Source: Anopheles merus (Eukaryota > Arthropoda > Insecta > Diptera > Culicidae). Taken from it: 64,000 nucleotides of DNA. Below are positions 63,778 through 64,000 of the stretch, one piece after another. Made by a program: the position numbers and the translations under genes. The stretch covers positions 57,798,779 through 57,862,778 of the forward strand of contig NC_054082.1 in assembly GCF_017562075.2 (NCBI RefSeq), in the 5' to 3' direction. Below the pieces are notes generated by a model. It did no database searches. It worked only from the letters and a program-made list of their open reading frames with translations, and was not told the DNA's origin. The first letter of the stretch is position 1; every line of letters begins with the position of its first letter.

Positions 63778-63796
63778 ATGTTTGTGTGGGTAACTA

Positions 63797-64000
63797 TACA
63801 GGTGTCCCCCGAGATACGACTGTATTTGGGACCGAAAAAAAGTCTCAAGGCGTAAGTCGAAAAAGTCGTATGTCGAATATCTGTCAATGTAAAGTTTATA
63901 ACCGAAGTTGAAGAGTCGAAATCTATTATATCGTGTTTTTTATTTGAAATAATGTTCGATAATGTATAAATTTTACACAAAAAGTCGTTTACACAATATA
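63797..64000 (+). mobile_element. TA-flanked MITE, left part, running off the window
   Basis: TA at 63797-63798 then CAGGTGTCCCCCGAGATACG, related to the terminus at 58811. Interior repeats of AAGTCG and GTATGTCGAA resemble that family. The right end lies outside the window. Confidence 0.7.

Overview
The window reads as insect, most likely mosquito (Anopheles-type), nuclear DNA from a repeat-dense, probably heterochromatic region. I found no convincing single-copy host gene. Almost everything recognisable is a transposable element (TE), usually broken and nested inside another. The organism call rests on tRNA-derived SINEs that match my memory of Anopheles SINE200, three CR1-clade non-LTR elements with PHD-finger ORF1s, abundant BEL/Pao elements, a CsRn1-type Ty3/gypsy element and TA-flanked MITEs. 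It is family recognition, not a database match.

Layout. 1-3881: a 5'-truncated CR1 element split by a complete Tc1 transposon with an open DD34E transposase. 3882-7735 and 10309-13442: two copies of a large, CA-rich, apparently non-coding repeat; the second is inserted in the endonuclease domain of a second CR1 element (about 8500-16213). 16357-18215: a BEL leader and gag start cut by a reverse-strand gypsy fragment with its 3' LTR. 18741-19319: a scrap of the CA-rich repeat, then a copia 3' end inside a perfect 53-bp inverted repeat. 19320-21611 is mostly unrecognised. 21612-25887: a SINE, a reverse-strand BEL-like element with two 380-bp LTRs, a 5-bp target-site duplication (TSD) and no pol, and a second SINE with a 9-bp TSD. 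26161-27586: a 713-bp unit (flank, LTR, tRNA-Lys-type primer site, leader) present twice in tandem.

27587-54828 is the most structured part. A third CR1 element carries a 712-bp inverted-repeat insertion and, in its 3' end, a BEL element. A 7,063-bp block of this CR1+BEL composite was duplicated in tandem. A full-length, apparently intact CsRn1-type gypsy element (30530-36341, identical-looking 381-bp LTRs) then entered the first copy only. The second BEL copy runs into an inverted third copy, making a palindrome with arms of about 4.2 kb around a spacer of about 0.7 kb.

54829-64000: a deleted errantivirus-like element with a degraded env reading frame, then several MITE families, a degraded SINE and GT-rich simple repeats.

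The best candidates for something undescribed are the CA-rich composite repeat, the pol-less BEL-like element with an unrecognised reading frame, the gypsy element whose gag and pol share one frame across a single UGA, the 712-bp element with an internal 48-bp palindrome, and the BEL palindrome as a possible hairpin-RNA source. The nested fragments in both orientations would also fit a small-RNA (piRNA) source locus, which is inference only.
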